Counted from the first letter of the stretch, positions 1-9,068 are shown. The stretch: DNA of 64,000 nt from Myroides sp. N17-2 (GCF_002286775.1 NZ_NSGJ01000018.1:1-64000), one strand, 5' to 3'. Numbers and translations are program-made. Notes: generated by a model not told the origin, from the letters alone.

Positions 1-13
1 AATTATCAAAAAC

Positions 14-68
14 AAAAGACGCTTTAAAAAAGGTTTGTTATAACCTCCTTTAAAAGCGTCTTTTTTTT
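14..68. terminator. Rho-independent terminator hairpin
   Basis: The arm starting AAAAGACGCTTTAAA at 14 pairs with TTTAAAAGCGTCTTTT at 50-65, and a run of T follows on the plus strand. It probably ends a gene lying left of the window. The A-rich left flank means it could act in both directions. Confidence 0.75.
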
Positions 69-305
69 GCATTATAGTGACTTGAAACCAAAAAAAAACC
101 TTACTTTTTCAGTGCCCTCACCCATAAAGGAGACTTTTTTACTTTTAAAACTATACAGTGATGTCTAAAATCTATTTGATCCATAAGTCTATAATAAATA
201 TTGAAATATAAAGCCCCACTTTACTTCAAGGCTTTCTGCTTCACTAAATTATAAAATATATTCCTAAATAAATTATACTAATCAAAGCAAAAGCTAAATC
301 ATTAA

Positions 306-346
306 AACATAAAAAAAAGCCTATACCAAGCTTCTTTACCTGATAT
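306..346 (-). terminator. Terminator of the small basic gene
   Basis: Read on the minus strand, AGTCTATATCA pairs with TGGTATAGGCT through two G-U pairs, and a run of seven or eight T follows. It sits directly downstream of the 45-aa gene, which supports that gene being real. Confidence 0.55.
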
Positions 347-371
347 AGACTCTCTGTCTTTTAAAATCAAA

Positions 372-509
372 CTACTTCTTATTAGCAGCTTGATTAACTA
401 TTTCCTTAAGAAGAGCTTTGCGTTTGGCTGCAGCCTCCTGTTCCTTCTGCTTCTTTTTATCTATCTTATCCTTTACTGCCTTTCTATTAGCAGGAGTATT
501 TCTTCCCAT
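372..509 (-). CDS. Small, very basic hypothetical protein (45 aa)
   Basis: This 45-residue frame starts at ATG 507-509 (MGRNTPANRKAVKDKID) and stops at 372. It is dominated by Lys, Arg, Ala, Gln and Glu and should form a single charged helix. There is no signal peptide or hydrophobic segment. A terminator hairpin directly downstream (306-346) and helix-like composition support it as a gene. I do not recognise a characterised family; the composition would fit a nucleic-acid-associated or ribosome-associated peptide, but that is only inference. Confidence 0.5.
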   Translation of the reverse strand: MGRNTPANRKAVKDKIDKKKQKEQEAAAKRKALLKEIVNQAANKK

Positions 510-591
510 TTATAGCTGTATTAATGATATACTATTCCGTTTCTGACAGCAAAGTTAAGATAAATACAACGCTATTTCTTCTGATGACCTA

Positions 592-1410
592 TTAAAAATC
601 CTTTTCAATAGGGTTACTCGTTAGAAGAATCTTCGTTTTCATTTCTGGAGGATACTGATCTATGTACTCTTTATTTTTAGGATTTAGATCAAGTAACAAA
701 TCAACAGCTGTCTTATTATAATGCACCTTATCTGCTTTCTTTGCTTGTTTTTTAGTTATCTCGGCATACTCCATTGGACCAACTAAAAAGTCTTTAGCAA
801 CTACCATATTCTGACTCTTAGTAAATTCAAAAACATACTCTTGTGCTCCATCCCAAGCTTTGACTACGAATCCAGGCAAGTTATTAAACTTATATGGGCC
901 ATTTAACACAGGGATGTCACTGGTAAATAACGCATACCATACGCGCCCGCCATAACTTGCTGTTGCCTCTTGTACATTATATCCCTCCCATTGTGTCACT
1001 TCCGGATCTATCCTCCACTGTATAGTGTTTTTAGGATCGCTATAAAAGTACTTTTGCCTAGCTAGCTCTTGATAAAGCTTGTTTTCTGTAGCATTACTAT
1101 ATATAGTCCAAGTAAAGCCTGCTTTAATCCTTTGTATTTTCATCACCTTATCCATTGAAGATAAAGTCTTATCGTCTTTTAACTTCTCTTTTAATTCATT
1201 TCGCTGCTGATTACCATAATCTGTAAATCGAGCATCAGCTTGATGAATATCTAATACAGCTACACCTTCTGTGATTTGTGCTAACTGTTGTGGATTAGTC
1301 ACGATCTTCGTGTTATAAAAGAATCTACTGATCGATATCGAGTCCGTAGACTGCTGTGCAAAACTTGAGCTCACTAAAAGCAAAGAAAAAATAGCATATA
1401 GCTTTTTCAT
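592..1410 (-). CDS. GLPGLI family secreted protein
   Basis: This 272-aa protein begins with a Sec signal peptide (MKKLYAIFSLLLVSSSFAQ), so it should be exported to the periplasm or surface. The segment NGPYKFNNLPGFVVKAWD, about residue 170, is the diagnostic motif of the Bacteroidota GLPGLI family, here NLPGFV instead of GLPGLI. The upstream segment resembles the W-rich region typical of the family (TQWEGYNVQEATASY, VWYALFTSDIPV). The family has no established biochemical role; members are often near TonB-dependent receptors or proteases. The divergent neighbour at 1528 encodes a secreted aspartic-protease-like protein, and the two share a 117-bp intergenic region. Confidence 0.85.
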   Translation of the reverse strand: MKKLYAIFSLLLVSSSFAQQSTDSISISRFFYNTKIVTNPQQLAQITEGVAVLDIHQADARFTDYGNQQRNELKEKLKDDKTLSSMDKVMKIQRIKAGFTWTIYSNATENKLYQELARQKYFYSDPKNTIQWRIDPEVTQWEGYNVQEATASYGGRVWYALFTSDIPVLNGPYKFNNLPGFVVKAWDGAQEYVFEFTKSQNMVVAKDFLVGPMEYAEITKKQAKKADKVHYNKTAVDLLLDLNPKNKEYIDQYPPEMKTKILLTSNPIEKDF

Positions 1411-1527
1411 AGTAAATAATAAAGGGTTGGTTTAGTAAACATAAGAAAAACTTTTAGAAGCAGAGCATCTCATTACCAATTTACTTCCTAATTTGACTAT
1501 CTTCGATACAACCGATAAACCAAACCA

Positions 1528-2400
1528 ATGAAATACTTATTCACCTTACTTGTGTCAAGCTTTTGCTCTATACACACTTTTGCTCAGACAGAGTCTATTA
1601 GTGACACGATCCCCTTTGTTCTCAACAAATACAATACGATGTATATCAAGGCTGTTTTTAATCAAACAGATACGTTAAATCTAAATTTTGATACAGGAAG
1701 TAGTGCTTTGACCTTAACCAACGATGTCCTGAATAATAAGCTACAATCTAAAGTTAGCCTTTACCACACGCTTTATGAGCTAAAAATCGGCAACCAAGTC
1801 TACAAAACTGAAGCTTATGACGCTCAGCTCTCAGGCCACGATACAGATGGGAGATTTGGATGGGACTTATTTAAGAACCAAATAGTAGAGATGAATTATG
1901 AGGATAATATTATGGTTATCCACTCTCACCTACCTGATAGTATCGCTAAGGATAATGCATATACTAAGCTAGCAATCAATTATTTTGACAATGTCTTCTC
2001 GGTACAAAGCACCATAGTTCAAGATAAAATCGAAAACACAGATCTGTTTCTGTTTGATACCGGTTATAATAGAACAGTGATGTTAGACAATGATTTGATG
2101 AAGAGCCACAACTTCCCTTTTGAGCAAATGAAAGTGATTAAAACAATCATTATGAAAGGTGCAAAAGGAAACGAAATACCTGTCATCACTGCTAACTTAC
2201 AACTACTCAAAATAGGTGATTACACCCTTAAAGACGTTCCTGCTCAACAGCTAACGACACATAAACCTCTAAGAGGAAAGAATATCCATATCCTAGGAAA
2301 TGAAGTCTTAAAGAGATTCAATGCGTTTCTTGACTTTAAAGAGAATATCGTCTATCTAAAGCCTAGTAAATTGTATGATATAGCATATACAGACAAGTAA
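1528..2400 (+). CDS. Secreted retropepsin-like aspartic protease
   Basis: The 290-aa protein has an N-terminal signal peptide ending in HTFAQ (residue 20). Two pepsin-like lobes are visible: FDTGSSALTLTN with D55-T-G in the first lobe, and LFLFDTGYNRTVML with D177-T-G in the second. Both catalytic aspartates are therefore present in one chain. A flap-like GHDTDGRFGWDLF segment lies near residue 103, and the C-terminal HILGNEVLKRFNAFLDFKEN is typical of the family. It probably cleaves peptides in the periplasm or at the surface; the substrate is unknown. It is transcribed divergently from the GLPGLI gene and converges on a lipoprotein gene. Confidence 0.85.
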   Translation: MKYLFTLLVSSFCSIHTFAQTESISDTIPFVLNKYNTMYIKAVFNQTDTLNLNFDTGSSALTLTNDVLNNKLQSKVSLYHTLYELKIGNQVYKTEAYDAQLSGHDTDGRFGWDLFKNQIVEMNYEDNIMVIHSHLPDSIAKDNAYTKLAINYFDNVFSVQSTIVQDKIENTDLFLFDTGYNRTVMLDNDLMKSHNFPFEQMKVIKTIIMKGAKGNEIPVITANLQLLKIGDYTLKDVPAQQLTTHKPLRGKNIHILGNEVLKRFNAFLDFKENIVYLKPSKLYDIAYTDK

Positions 2401-2406
2401 GAATAT

Positions 2407-2443
2407 TTAAAGGGGATAAAGACACTGTCTCTATCCCCTTTAA
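2407..2443. terminator. Hairpin after the retropepsin gene
   Basis: TTAAAGGGGATA (2407-2418) pairs perfectly with TATCCCCTTTAA (2432-2443). There is no long T tract, so termination may be inefficient or the hairpin may serve another purpose. Confidence 0.5.
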
Positions 2444-2597
2444 CCCAGAATCAGCATTAGCCAAATACTACAAAGAAATTCTACTTCATACCTCTTTCAC
2501 TTCTTCTAAAACCATACTATTGTATGCTTTTTTCATAAGTTTAGAGTTATCTTGTATAATTACTTTTCGTTTATATGTCTATCGCTGATTCTGGGTT
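2442..2597. repeat. Perfect 14-bp inverted repeat around 128 bp
   Basis: AACCCAGAATCAGC at 2442-2455 is repeated in inverted orientation as GCTGATTCTGGGTT at 2584-2597. It lies between two convergent genes. The enclosed 128 bp has no credible frame. It could be a long-loop terminator or the ends of a small miniature element; no target-site duplication is evident. Confidence 0.5.
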
Positions 2598-2607
2598 TAA
2601 AGCATAT

Positions 2608-3078
2608 CTATTTCACTCTCTTATAAGTAAGCTCAGTATATTTAATAGAGTTCTCCTTGTCATTTTCCGGATTAGGTAATGTTGCCATAACTACTAATTC
2701 ATCATTCGTTAAACTCGTTATTAACATCTCTTCTTCTATCCCCAACTCATCTAAAGTATGTATAGTATTCTTACGAAGAGAATAGGTTAAACTCGTTATC
2801 TCTTCAAGACACTTACCACTTTCGTCTTTACCGACATAATTAAGGATGTCTATTTTATCTGTAGTATACGTCCAAGTCATGTATCCACACCCATATTGAT
2901 TCTTAGGGTTAGTATCTGATAGAAACTTCGCTTCCCTATCATAAATCTTCGCTGATGATAGTTGCCATATTCCTACTAAATTCTCTGCTTTAAACTCTTT
3001 AGCTACTTCTTGTTCTTTACAACTACTCACCCCCAATGTCAATAGAGACAACAGTAGAATAGATAACATCTTTCTCAT
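2608..3078 (-). CDS. Lipocalin-like lipoprotein
   Basis: The 156-aa protein has a lipoprotein signal with lipobox LGVSSC (Cys about residue 20), so it should be anchored in the envelope. After the anchor, LVGIWQLSSAKIYD is the characteristic start of the Bacteroidota lipocalin-like domain, followed by alternating strands such as YMTWTYTTDKIDIL. No ligand can be assigned. It is convergent with the retropepsin gene and co-oriented with, but 109 bp from, the serine hydrolase gene at 3188-4237. Confidence 0.75.
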   Translation of the reverse strand: MRKMLSILLLSLLTLGVSSCKEQEVAKEFKAENLVGIWQLSSAKIYDREAKFLSDTNPKNQYGCGYMTWTYTTDKIDILNYVGKDESGKCLEEITSLTYSLRKNTIHTLDELGIEEEMLITSLTNDELVVMATLPNPENDKENSIKYTELTYKRVK

Positions 3079-3187
3079 ATCCTTTTTTATGTAAAGATAA
3101 AACTTTCAAGAAGCTTCGCTACTAATTCAATTAAAAACACATTGATTTACCTTAGGAGTTTTACGTAAAAAAAACTACGCTAAAAGC

Positions 3188-4237
3188 CTACTTACTAATA
3201 TCTTCAAACAACTTATCAACTACTTCTTCTAGAATATAACCTGTCCCATCAAAGCTAGTATTGGTCAATATAGATATTCCCATATTCTGTTTAGGATAAA
3301 TTACAAACCAATTCTGCATTCCATATATACCTCCGTGATGTCTATAAATTAATTGGTTATCATTTTCTAATATATACCAGTGATAGCCTTCCCAAAAATC
3401 ATTGCCTTCTTTATACAACCTCTTATGAGATTCATTTACAACTAGATTCGACTCATCAAGCTGTAATTTCATATATTTTATTAAGTCTGTAGTTGTAGAG
3501 TGTAATCCTGAAATCCCTCCCCATAAAGTCCTGCTGAAGTTGGGCATTAACTCATTTTTATCATTGTACCCCTTTACTAAGTTTGCTTTATCACTATCAT
3601 TTAATGTGAACTTCGTTTGGTTCATCTCATTTGGTTTCAAAACAAAATCACTCACTAGTTCCTCAAAGCTTTTTTGATACACTTTCTCTAGTATATAAGC
3701 TGTTAGCTCCGGAGCTGTGTTTGAATAAGAATATACTTCTCCCGGCTTCGTTTCAATTTTAATTAGTTTTAATCCTTCAAAAAAAGCCTCTTTATTATCG
3801 CTTTTAAGAGGGAAATTAGGAAACCCACTTGTATGTGTAAGCAGGTCTTTTATCTTAATAGGCTCTCCTTTATATTCTAAATTGGGGTACGGTTCGTTTA
3901 GATATTTTCTAATATCATCATTTAAATCTATTTTTTTATCAAGTACAGATTTAGCAGCTACATAACCTGTAAAAGTCTTAGTTACAGAAGCTAACTCATA
4001 AAGCGTAGAATCATTTGGTTTATCACCTTTTCCAATAGATAATTCACCGAAATGCCTTACTATAGACTCTCCATCTTTCAGTACTGCTATTGAAACAGAA
4101 TGAAATCTCTTATCCTCTAGTAATAGAAGAGCATTTTTTGTAATTGCATTTTCAATATTCTGTTTATTGACTTGCGCATTACTTTTAAAGCTAACTAAGG
4201 CAAAAATCAAAAAGGCTGCTAAACATCTTACTGTCAT
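3188..4237 (-). CDS. Serine hydrolase, class C beta-lactamase / esterase family
   Basis: The 349-aa secreted protein has a signal peptide (to about residue 21) and the full catalytic set of the AmpC/EstB/PBP4* fold. The SxxK motif is S84-V-T-K87, the YxN motif is Y171-S-N173, and a C-terminal HHGG stands in place of KTG. It is expected to hydrolyse esters or D-amino-acid peptides in the periplasm; a beta-lactamase role cannot be read from the sequence. It forms a useful contrast to the protein at 20976-22370, which has the same fold but has lost all three motifs. Confidence 0.85.
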   Translation of the reverse strand: MTVRCLAAFLIFALVSFKSNAQVNKQNIENAITKNALLLLEDKRFHSVSIAVLKDGESIVRHFGELSIGKGDKPNDSTLYELASVTKTFTGYVAAKSVLDKKIDLNDDIRKYLNEPYPNLEYKGEPIKIKDLLTHTSGFPNFPLKSDNKEAFFEGLKLIKIETKPGEVYSYSNTAPELTAYILEKVYQKSFEELVSDFVLKPNEMNQTKFTLNDSDKANLVKGYNDKNELMPNFSRTLWGGISGLHSTTTDLIKYMKLQLDESNLVVNESHKRLYKEGNDFWEGYHWYILENDNQLIYRHHGGIYGMQNWFVIYPKQNMGISILTNTSFDGTGYILEEVVDKLFEDISK

Positions 4238-4391
4238 AATTTATAATTTGAGTGTCATATTATGTGGTTAAATTTAACTAAATAATAAATAGAAAAAACA
4301 CAGTAAAGCTTTTTTGAAGTTGATAAAGCACTATGCCTGTCATTTCTAATCAAAAGATGAGTTTAAATGCATTGATAACATCCCTAAATAC

Positions 4392-5609
4392 CTATTTTTT
4401 AGACCTTTTAAAACTATAATAAATAAACACTGCACTGATAAACATCAATATCGAAGCTAGTAAAAATGGAGCACCTGAAAACTCAAAAGGTGCACTCTCG
4501 TGTGTAAAGTAATAGAATAAATTAGTCATAACAGGTGGCCCTATAATAGAAGTAACACTTACTAAGCTTGTTAATGCTCCCTGTAATTCTCCCTGCTGAT
4601 CAGAGGGTATGCTTTTACTAATTAACGCCTGAAGAGATGGCCCGCAAATTCCTCCTAAAGAATAGGGTATTAAAAAAACTAACATCATCCAACCCTGATT
4701 CGCAAAGGCAAATAATAAAAGTCCTAATGCATAAAATAACAACCCTAAATAAATACTTTTTTGCTCTCCTAATTTAGGTGCACTCCATCGAATTAATACC
4801 CCTTGTACCAATCCTATTAATAATCCCAATATTCCTAAAGAAATCCCCACTAGCCTTTCTGTCCAATTAAACTTGTACATCGTAAAGAAATGCCAATTAC
4901 TTTGAACAGCGTGAAGCCCAATATAAACGAATACTAAAGCGAAAACTAGATTGGAAATCTTAGGATGCTTAAATAGAAATTTAAACGAACCTATCGGATT
5001 AGCACGTTTCCACTCAAACGATCTTCTCTTGCTTTTATCTAAACTCTCAGGAAGCATAAAATACCCATAAAGGAAATTCAAAAGACATAATGCTGCTGCT
5101 ACATAAAAAGGTACCCTCGCTCCATAATGTCCTAATAAACCACCCAAAACAGGGCCTATTATAAATCCTAAGCCAAATGCAGCTCCTATTACTCCGAAAT
5201 TCTTTGTTCTGTTTTCATCAGTAGAGATATCAGCTATATATGCACTTGCCGTAGAAATACTAGCGCCTGTTAGCCCTGCTATAATACGGCCTACAAATAG
5301 CCATCCGATACTCGGTGCAAGCGCTAATAAGATATAATCTATAGAAAAACCAAAAAGAGAAATCAATAAGATAGGACGTCTACCATACTTATCGCTAAGA
5401 TTACCCACTATGGGTGAAAACACAAATTGTGTCATGGCATAGGCAAAACCAAGCCACCCTCCATATTTTGCTGCTTCGCTAATATCACCATGAATAAGTT
5501 CCCCTATCAGTTTAGGGACAACAGGAAGTATGATTCCCCACCCTATTATGTCAAGCAATAGTGTAATAAATATAAACCCTACTGCTGCTTTTTTATCTGT
5601 TTTTTTCAT
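4392..5609 (-). CDS. TetA-like MFS drug transporter (DHA1 type)
   Basis: The 405-aa protein has about twelve hydrophobic segments and the MFS motif A GNLSDKYGRRPILL after helix 2, with a motif C-like AFGLGFIIGPVLGGLLG in helix 5. The first helix LDIIGWGIILPVVPKL is typical of the TCR/Tet subgroup of MFS exporters. It probably exports a hydrophobic compound by proton antiport. Similarity to TetA does not establish tetracycline resistance. The AraC-type gene lies 94 bp upstream in the same orientation and may control it. Confidence 0.85.
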   Translation of the reverse strand: MKKTDKKAAVGFIFITLLLDIIGWGIILPVVPKLIGELIHGDISEAAKYGGWLGFAYAMTQFVFSPIVGNLSDKYGRRPILLISLFGFSIDYILLALAPSIGWLFVGRIIAGLTGASISTASAYIADISTDENRTKNFGVIGAAFGLGFIIGPVLGGLLGHYGARVPFYVAAALCLLNFLYGYFMLPESLDKSKRRSFEWKRANPIGSFKFLFKHPKISNLVFALVFVYIGLHAVQSNWHFFTMYKFNWTERLVGISLGILGLLIGLVQGVLIRWSAPKLGEQKSIYLGLLFYALGLLLFAFANQGWMMLVFLIPYSLGGICGPSLQALISKSIPSDQQGELQGALTSLVSVTSIIGPPVMTNLFYYFTHESAPFEFSGAPFLLASILMFISAVFIYYSFKRSKK

Positions 5610-5703
5610 GGGGTAAAACTAAACAGAGTTGCTAAATGGGCTATTGACGATTTAATAGGTTTTAAGTACTATTTCTAAACCATTCTGAGGTTAACCTTAA
5701 CTA

Positions 5704-6579
5704 TTACTCTTCCTCTCTATATAATTTGGGAGACATACCTGTATTGCGTTTAAAGTATCTACAAAACACACTAGTATCTGTAAATTCTAATTCATTGCTG
5801 ATTTCTTTTATAGATAAGCTTGAGGATTTCAACAATGTTTTAGTATGTAATATAAGTACATGATCAATCCACTGCAACGTAGATTTGCCTGTATTTTGTT
5901 TCAAAAAAGAAGAAAGATACTGTGTACTTAAATGTAGTTTATCTGCATAGAACTGTACATTTCTTTGCTTATGAGCATATTGAGAAACCAACGAATAAAA
6001 GTTATCTATGATTTCGTGTGTTCGAGTATTTGCTTGACTTTTATTATTAGGCATATCTTGATACTTTTCAGTAATCAAATTAATCAATACCATCACAAGA
6101 TGCTTGAGCATTTCTATTTTATTACTGCTCTGTTTCTTGTTGTATATTTTCTCAATAAGCCTAATTAAATCTTCTTGTAAAAGGAGTTCTTCCTCATCTA
6201 ACCTAATAATCGGCTGCCAACGAATCTGATCATTCATTACAAACTCTCTTAATATGGGAAATGTTGAAATAAAATCTAAAGAAAGACCAATAGTCACTAT
6301 TTCTGCATCTTCACTTAAAGACTTTGTTTCTATCATCACCTGTGGAGGCACGACAGCTATATCTCCTTCTTTAACCTCATATTCTGAAAAGTGTATTTGA
6401 GTTTTCATTGAACCCTTTAATACAAAACCTAACAATAAACCTTCAAATAGACGACTATGTTTCTTATAGTTTTGATTTGGAGTACTGTGTTGATGAAAAA
6501 CAACGATACCGTCTATCTTCCCTGAAGAATCAAGATCATATAGACTATAAACATTATCAAGGGTTATAAATAAAGCCAT
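5704..6579 (-). CDS. AraC family transcriptional regulator
   Basis: This 291-aa protein has a cupin-like N-terminal sensor (EVKEGDIAVVPPQVMIE near residue 68) and a C-terminal pair of AraC helix-turn-helix motifs. The second HTH is ISNELEFTDTSVFCRYFKRNTGMSPKLYR, given here only by position near residues 260-288; the first includes YADKLHLSTQYLSSFLK. The ligand is unknown. It lies just upstream of the TetA-like exporter gene and is transcribed in the same direction, so it may activate that transporter. Confidence 0.88.
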   Translation of the reverse strand: MALFITLDNVYSLYDLDSSGKIDGIVVFHQHSTPNQNYKKHSRLFEGLLLGFVLKGSMKTQIHFSEYEVKEGDIAVVPPQVMIETKSLSEDAEIVTIGLSLDFISTFPILREFVMNDQIRWQPIIRLDEEELLLQEDLIRLIEKIYNKKQSSNKIEMLKHLVMVLINLITEKYQDMPNNKSQANTRTHEIIDNFYSLVSQYAHKQRNVQFYADKLHLSTQYLSSFLKQNTGKSTLQWIDHVLILHTKTLLKSSSLSIKEISNELEFTDTSVFCRYFKRNTGMSPKLYREEE

Positions 6580-6737
6580 ATTTACAAATACTAATGAGAA
6601 GTGTTTTTCTTCTATAGGATGTTATCTCACAACAATAATACCCATTTCTGTTTAAAGATGATTGCGCTTGTTTGTGTTGAATGTCTTCTTACAACGAACA
6701 ACCCTTTTTCAATGTATGTAGTAATTTAGCGAGCAAA

Positions 6738-6766
6738 TTCGATTTCTCATAGATTGAAATCGAGAA
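6738..6766. terminator. Hairpin downstream of the HEPN-like hypothetical gene
   Basis: TTCGATTTC (6738-6746) pairs with GAAATCGA further on. There is no T run on the minus strand, so terminator activity is uncertain. Confidence 0.3.
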
Positions 6767-6794
6767 CAATAATATGCTAAAATGTTGATCAAAG

Positions 6795-7412
6795 TTATTG
6801 ATTGATTGTTTTGAATAGATTTGCTCTCCAATTAGTTACATTTAATTCTATTTCAAATAAGTTCCAGGTTTCTGATAATATTGTCAATCCAATAAATATT
6901 GGAGACGATTCAACAATATCTGGATTCTTTGATACATCTAGATTAAAACTTCTTAGAATATCTGAAGTTCCTTTACGAAGTTCCCCATCATCATCTTTAT
7001 GTTTTATATAATTTGCAAGTCCAATAATTAATTCAATATGTGATTTTTCATAAATATCAAAGTTTGGTTCAAGTCTATAATACTTCACCTTTTCTGATGT
7101 ACTATTAACCAAATCCTTTATGCTACCATTTATATAATTTTGAAATGCAATAAAAGCTAGTCCATAAATTGGTTCAGAATCTTCTCTAAACCAAATTCCA
7201 TCATACCAATCCTGTTCATTGACTCTATATTCAAGTGATTTTATGGCATTGTCTAATCCTTGAATAATTTGATTTAAACCATTAGCTCTATAATCAACTT
7301 TCAAATAATTAGTATATAAGTTTTTATTTTTCATGAGTTCTAAGTAAATATTGAAGTCGTCTTGATTTTTGGAAAACAAAGAAAGGCAGCAGGAATTTAT
7401 ATGGTTAAACAA
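6795..7412 (-). CDS. Hypothetical protein, alpha-helical, beside the attachment site
   Basis: I do not recognise a characterised family. The 205-aa frame has no signal peptide or membrane segment. Its centre, HIELIIGLANYIKHKDDDGE (about residues 138-157), resembles the core helix of HEPN-like accessory proteins, where a conserved His-Lys-His/Asp patch follows a long helix; this is a weak resemblance. Met26 (MKNKNLYTNYL) is an alternative start. The gene lies only about 220 bp outside the left end of the IME, in a zone that appears to have accepted insertions, so it may be accessory. Confidence 0.5.
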   Translation of the reverse strand: MFNHINSCCLSLFSKNQDDFNIYLELMKNKNLYTNYLKVDYRANGLNQIIQGLDNAIKSLEYRVNEQDWYDGIWFREDSEPIYGLAFIAFQNYINGSIKDLVNSTSEKVKYYRLEPNFDIYEKSHIELIIGLANYIKHKDDDGELRKGTSDILRSFNLDVSKNPDIVESSPIFIGLTILSETWNLFEIELNVTNWRANLFKTINQ

Positions 7413-7570
7413 AACCTACAACCCCTTATATCAAATACTCTACAAAGATAGCATAGTATTAAATATGTCACCCTATTTAACTATCCAAAAAACAAGGATA
7501 AAAATATGAGCTTTCACTTTTTTAGATGGTCAGTACTATTTTTTATAAATTAAGATACAATCACTATTTC

Positions 7571-7588
7571 AGGTGCAAATTAGGTGCA
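7571..7588. repeat. Paired AGGTGCA direct repeats outside the IME left end
   Basis: AGGTGCA occurs at 7571-7577 and 7582-7588, an 11-bp period, in the chromosomal DNA that originally lay downstream of tRNA-Ser. They resemble the spacing of the element's own arm-type repeats but differ in sequence. Confidence 0.4.
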
Positions 7589-7596
7589 CATACCCC

Positions 7597-7632
7597 AAAA
7601 AAAAGCCCGATAACTAGTGTTATCGGGCTTTT
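7597..7632 (-). terminator. Original tRNA-Ser terminator, separated from its gene
   Basis: AAAAGCCCGATAAC (7601-7614) pairs with GTTATCGGGCTTTT (7619-7632), and on the minus strand the stem is followed by eight T. It directly abuts the duplicated tRNA 3' end at 7635-7649. It therefore looks like the terminator that followed tRNA-Ser before the IME inserted. Confidence 0.75.
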
Positions 7633-7634
7633 CA

Positions 7635-7649
7635 GCGGAGAAAGAGGGA
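7635..7649. repeat. attL: duplicated tRNA-Ser 3' end
   Basis: This 15-bp sequence is identical to 20729-20743, the 3' end of tRNA-Ser. Identity stops on both sides (7650 A versus 20744 T). It is the distal copy made by site-specific integration. Confidence 0.85.
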
Positions 7650-7763
7650 ATAACACGTATAGGTTTACTAAATCCTTTAATGTGTTATTTTACTACATAT
7701 CAATAAGTTAAAGTTTTGGTCGTTCGTGTAAATGTAGTTAAATAGTATATGATGGTATAAAAA

Positions 7764-7784
7764 TTGGGTGTATATTTGGGTGTA
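7764..7784 (+). repeat. Left arm-type repeats, putative integrase binding sites
   Basis: TTGGGTGTA occurs at 7764-7772 and 7776-7784, a 12-bp period. The same 9-mer, with the same period and orientation, recurs at the right end (20675-20695). The repeats lie just upstream of the preferred int start codon, so the alternative TTG start at 7764 would place coding sequence over them. Confidence 0.6.
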
Positions 7785-7796
7785 ATACTTTTAGCC

Positions 7797-9068
7797 ATGA
7801 CTATAAAAAGAAAAATAACTTTCGCTATTGAAAAAAGAAAAAAGGACAATATTCTTGTAGTTGAGAATGTCCCTATCCGTGCTCGTGTTGTTTATAACGG
7901 TGGACGAGTTGAACTCTTTACAGGTTATCGCATCGATGCTTCTAAGTGGGATGAAGATAAGGAAAAAGTACGCAACGGTTCTACTAACAAACTTAAGCAA
8001 AGTTCCTCAGAAATAAACACCGCTCTTAGTGAACTTACTACCATTGTGGATAGAATATTTAAAGAGTTTGAACTAAAGAATGAAATGCCTTCTTTCGAAC
8101 TCTTCAAAGATGAAGTAAAACGCTACTCTGACAAAGAGATAAAGTCAGCAACAGAAAAGAATCTCTTCACTGCTTTTGACGAGTTTGTAAAAAGTAGTGG
8201 TAAACGCAACGATTGGACGGATGCTACTTACACCAAGTTTAAAACAGTTCGCTCGCACCTTAGTACTTTTAAGAGTGATTTTCAATTTGCGGATCTTAAT
8301 GAAAAGACACTCTTAGATTATGTTACTTTTCTTAGAGAAAAGAAACAAATGCGCAATAGTACCATTGAAAAGCAAATCAGCTTTGTAAAGTGGTTTCTTA
8401 AATGGTGTAGAAGTAATAACTATACTATCCCCTATAGCTTTGAGAGTTTTAAGCCCAAGCTTAAAGAAACCTCTAAGCGTATTATCTTTTTGACTCAGGA
8501 GGAATTAGATAAAATCAAAGCAAAAGATTTAAGCGATAAGCCTTACCTTGATAGAGTGCGTGATGTACTTCTGTTTTGTTGTTATACAGGGCTTAGATAC
8601 TCTGATGCTTATAACCTGACTAAACAAGATATCAATAACGAGGTTATTGAGTTTGTAACCAAGAAAACAAATGATTACTTACGTGTAGAGCTAAACAAAC
8701 ACAGTAGAGCTATTTTAGAGAAGTATAAAGAAGTTCCTTTTGAAGATGATAAAGCACTACCTGTTATCTCTAATCAAAAGATGAATGAGTTTCTTAAGAC
8801 TCTTGGAGAAGTAACAGAAATCAATGAGCCTATTAGAGAAACATACTATCAAGGAAATAAGCGAATTGAAGAGGTTAAACCCAAGTATGAACATCTTAGT
8901 ACTCACGTAGGGCGAAGAACGTTTATCTGTACTGCTTTATCGTTGGGAATACCTGTACAAGTGGTTATGAAATGGACAGGGCATTCTGATTATAAATCTA
9001 TGAAACCCTACATTGATATAGCGGATTCAATCAAGGCTAATGCAATGACTAAATTTGATACGATATGA
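7797..9068 (+). CDS. int: Tyrosine recombinase / phage-type integrase of the IME
   Basis: The 423-aa enzyme should cut and rejoin the tRNA-Ser attachment sites. It has an N-terminal arm-binding domain, a SAM-like core-binding domain (FDEFVKSSGKRNDWTDATY onwards) and a catalytic domain. Catalytic residues visible are R in CCYTGLRYSDAYNL, H-x-x-R in LSTHVGRRTF, H in WTGHSDYKSM and the nucleophilic Y in KPYIDI. I chose ATG 7797 (MTIKRKITFAI); the upstream TTG at 7764 would translate the 9-bp arm-type repeats. The next gene overlaps its stop codon by 4 bp (ATGA), indicating translational coupling. Confidence 0.93.
   Translation: MTIKRKITFAIEKRKKDNILVVENVPIRARVVYNGGRVELFTGYRIDASKWDEDKEKVRNGSTNKLKQSSSEINTALSELTTIVDRIFKEFELKNEMPSFELFKDEVKRYSDKEIKSATEKNLFTAFDEFVKSSGKRNDWTDATYTKFKTVRSHLSTFKSDFQFADLNEKTLLDYVTFLREKKQMRNSTIEKQISFVKWFLKWCRSNNYTIPYSFESFKPKLKETSKRIIFLTQEELDKIKAKDLSDKPYLDRVRDVLLFCCYTGLRYSDAYNLTKQDINNEVIEFVTKKTNDYLRVELNKHSRAILEKYKEVPFEDDKALPVISNQKMNEFLKTLGEVTEINEPIRETYYQGNKRIEEVKPKYEHLSTHVGRRTFICTALSLGIPVQVVMKWTGHSDYKSMKPYIDIADSIKANAMTKFDTI

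Larger units (their letters stand above)
1..371. other. Gene-free stretch holding two hairpin terminators
   Basis: I see no credible coding sequence here. It contains a long hairpin at 14-68 and the terminator of the small gene at 372-509 (306-346). The rest is AT-rich DNA without a recognisable repeat. Confidence 0.5.

Noticed and set aside
4392..5609. Tetracycline resistance gene.
   Set aside because: The MFS subgroup is Tet-like, but nothing in the sequence proves the substrate; it lies in chromosomal context.
7764..7796. Longer integrase start at TTG 7764.
   Set aside because: It would translate the two 9-bp arm-type repeats; ATG 7797 fits the family start.
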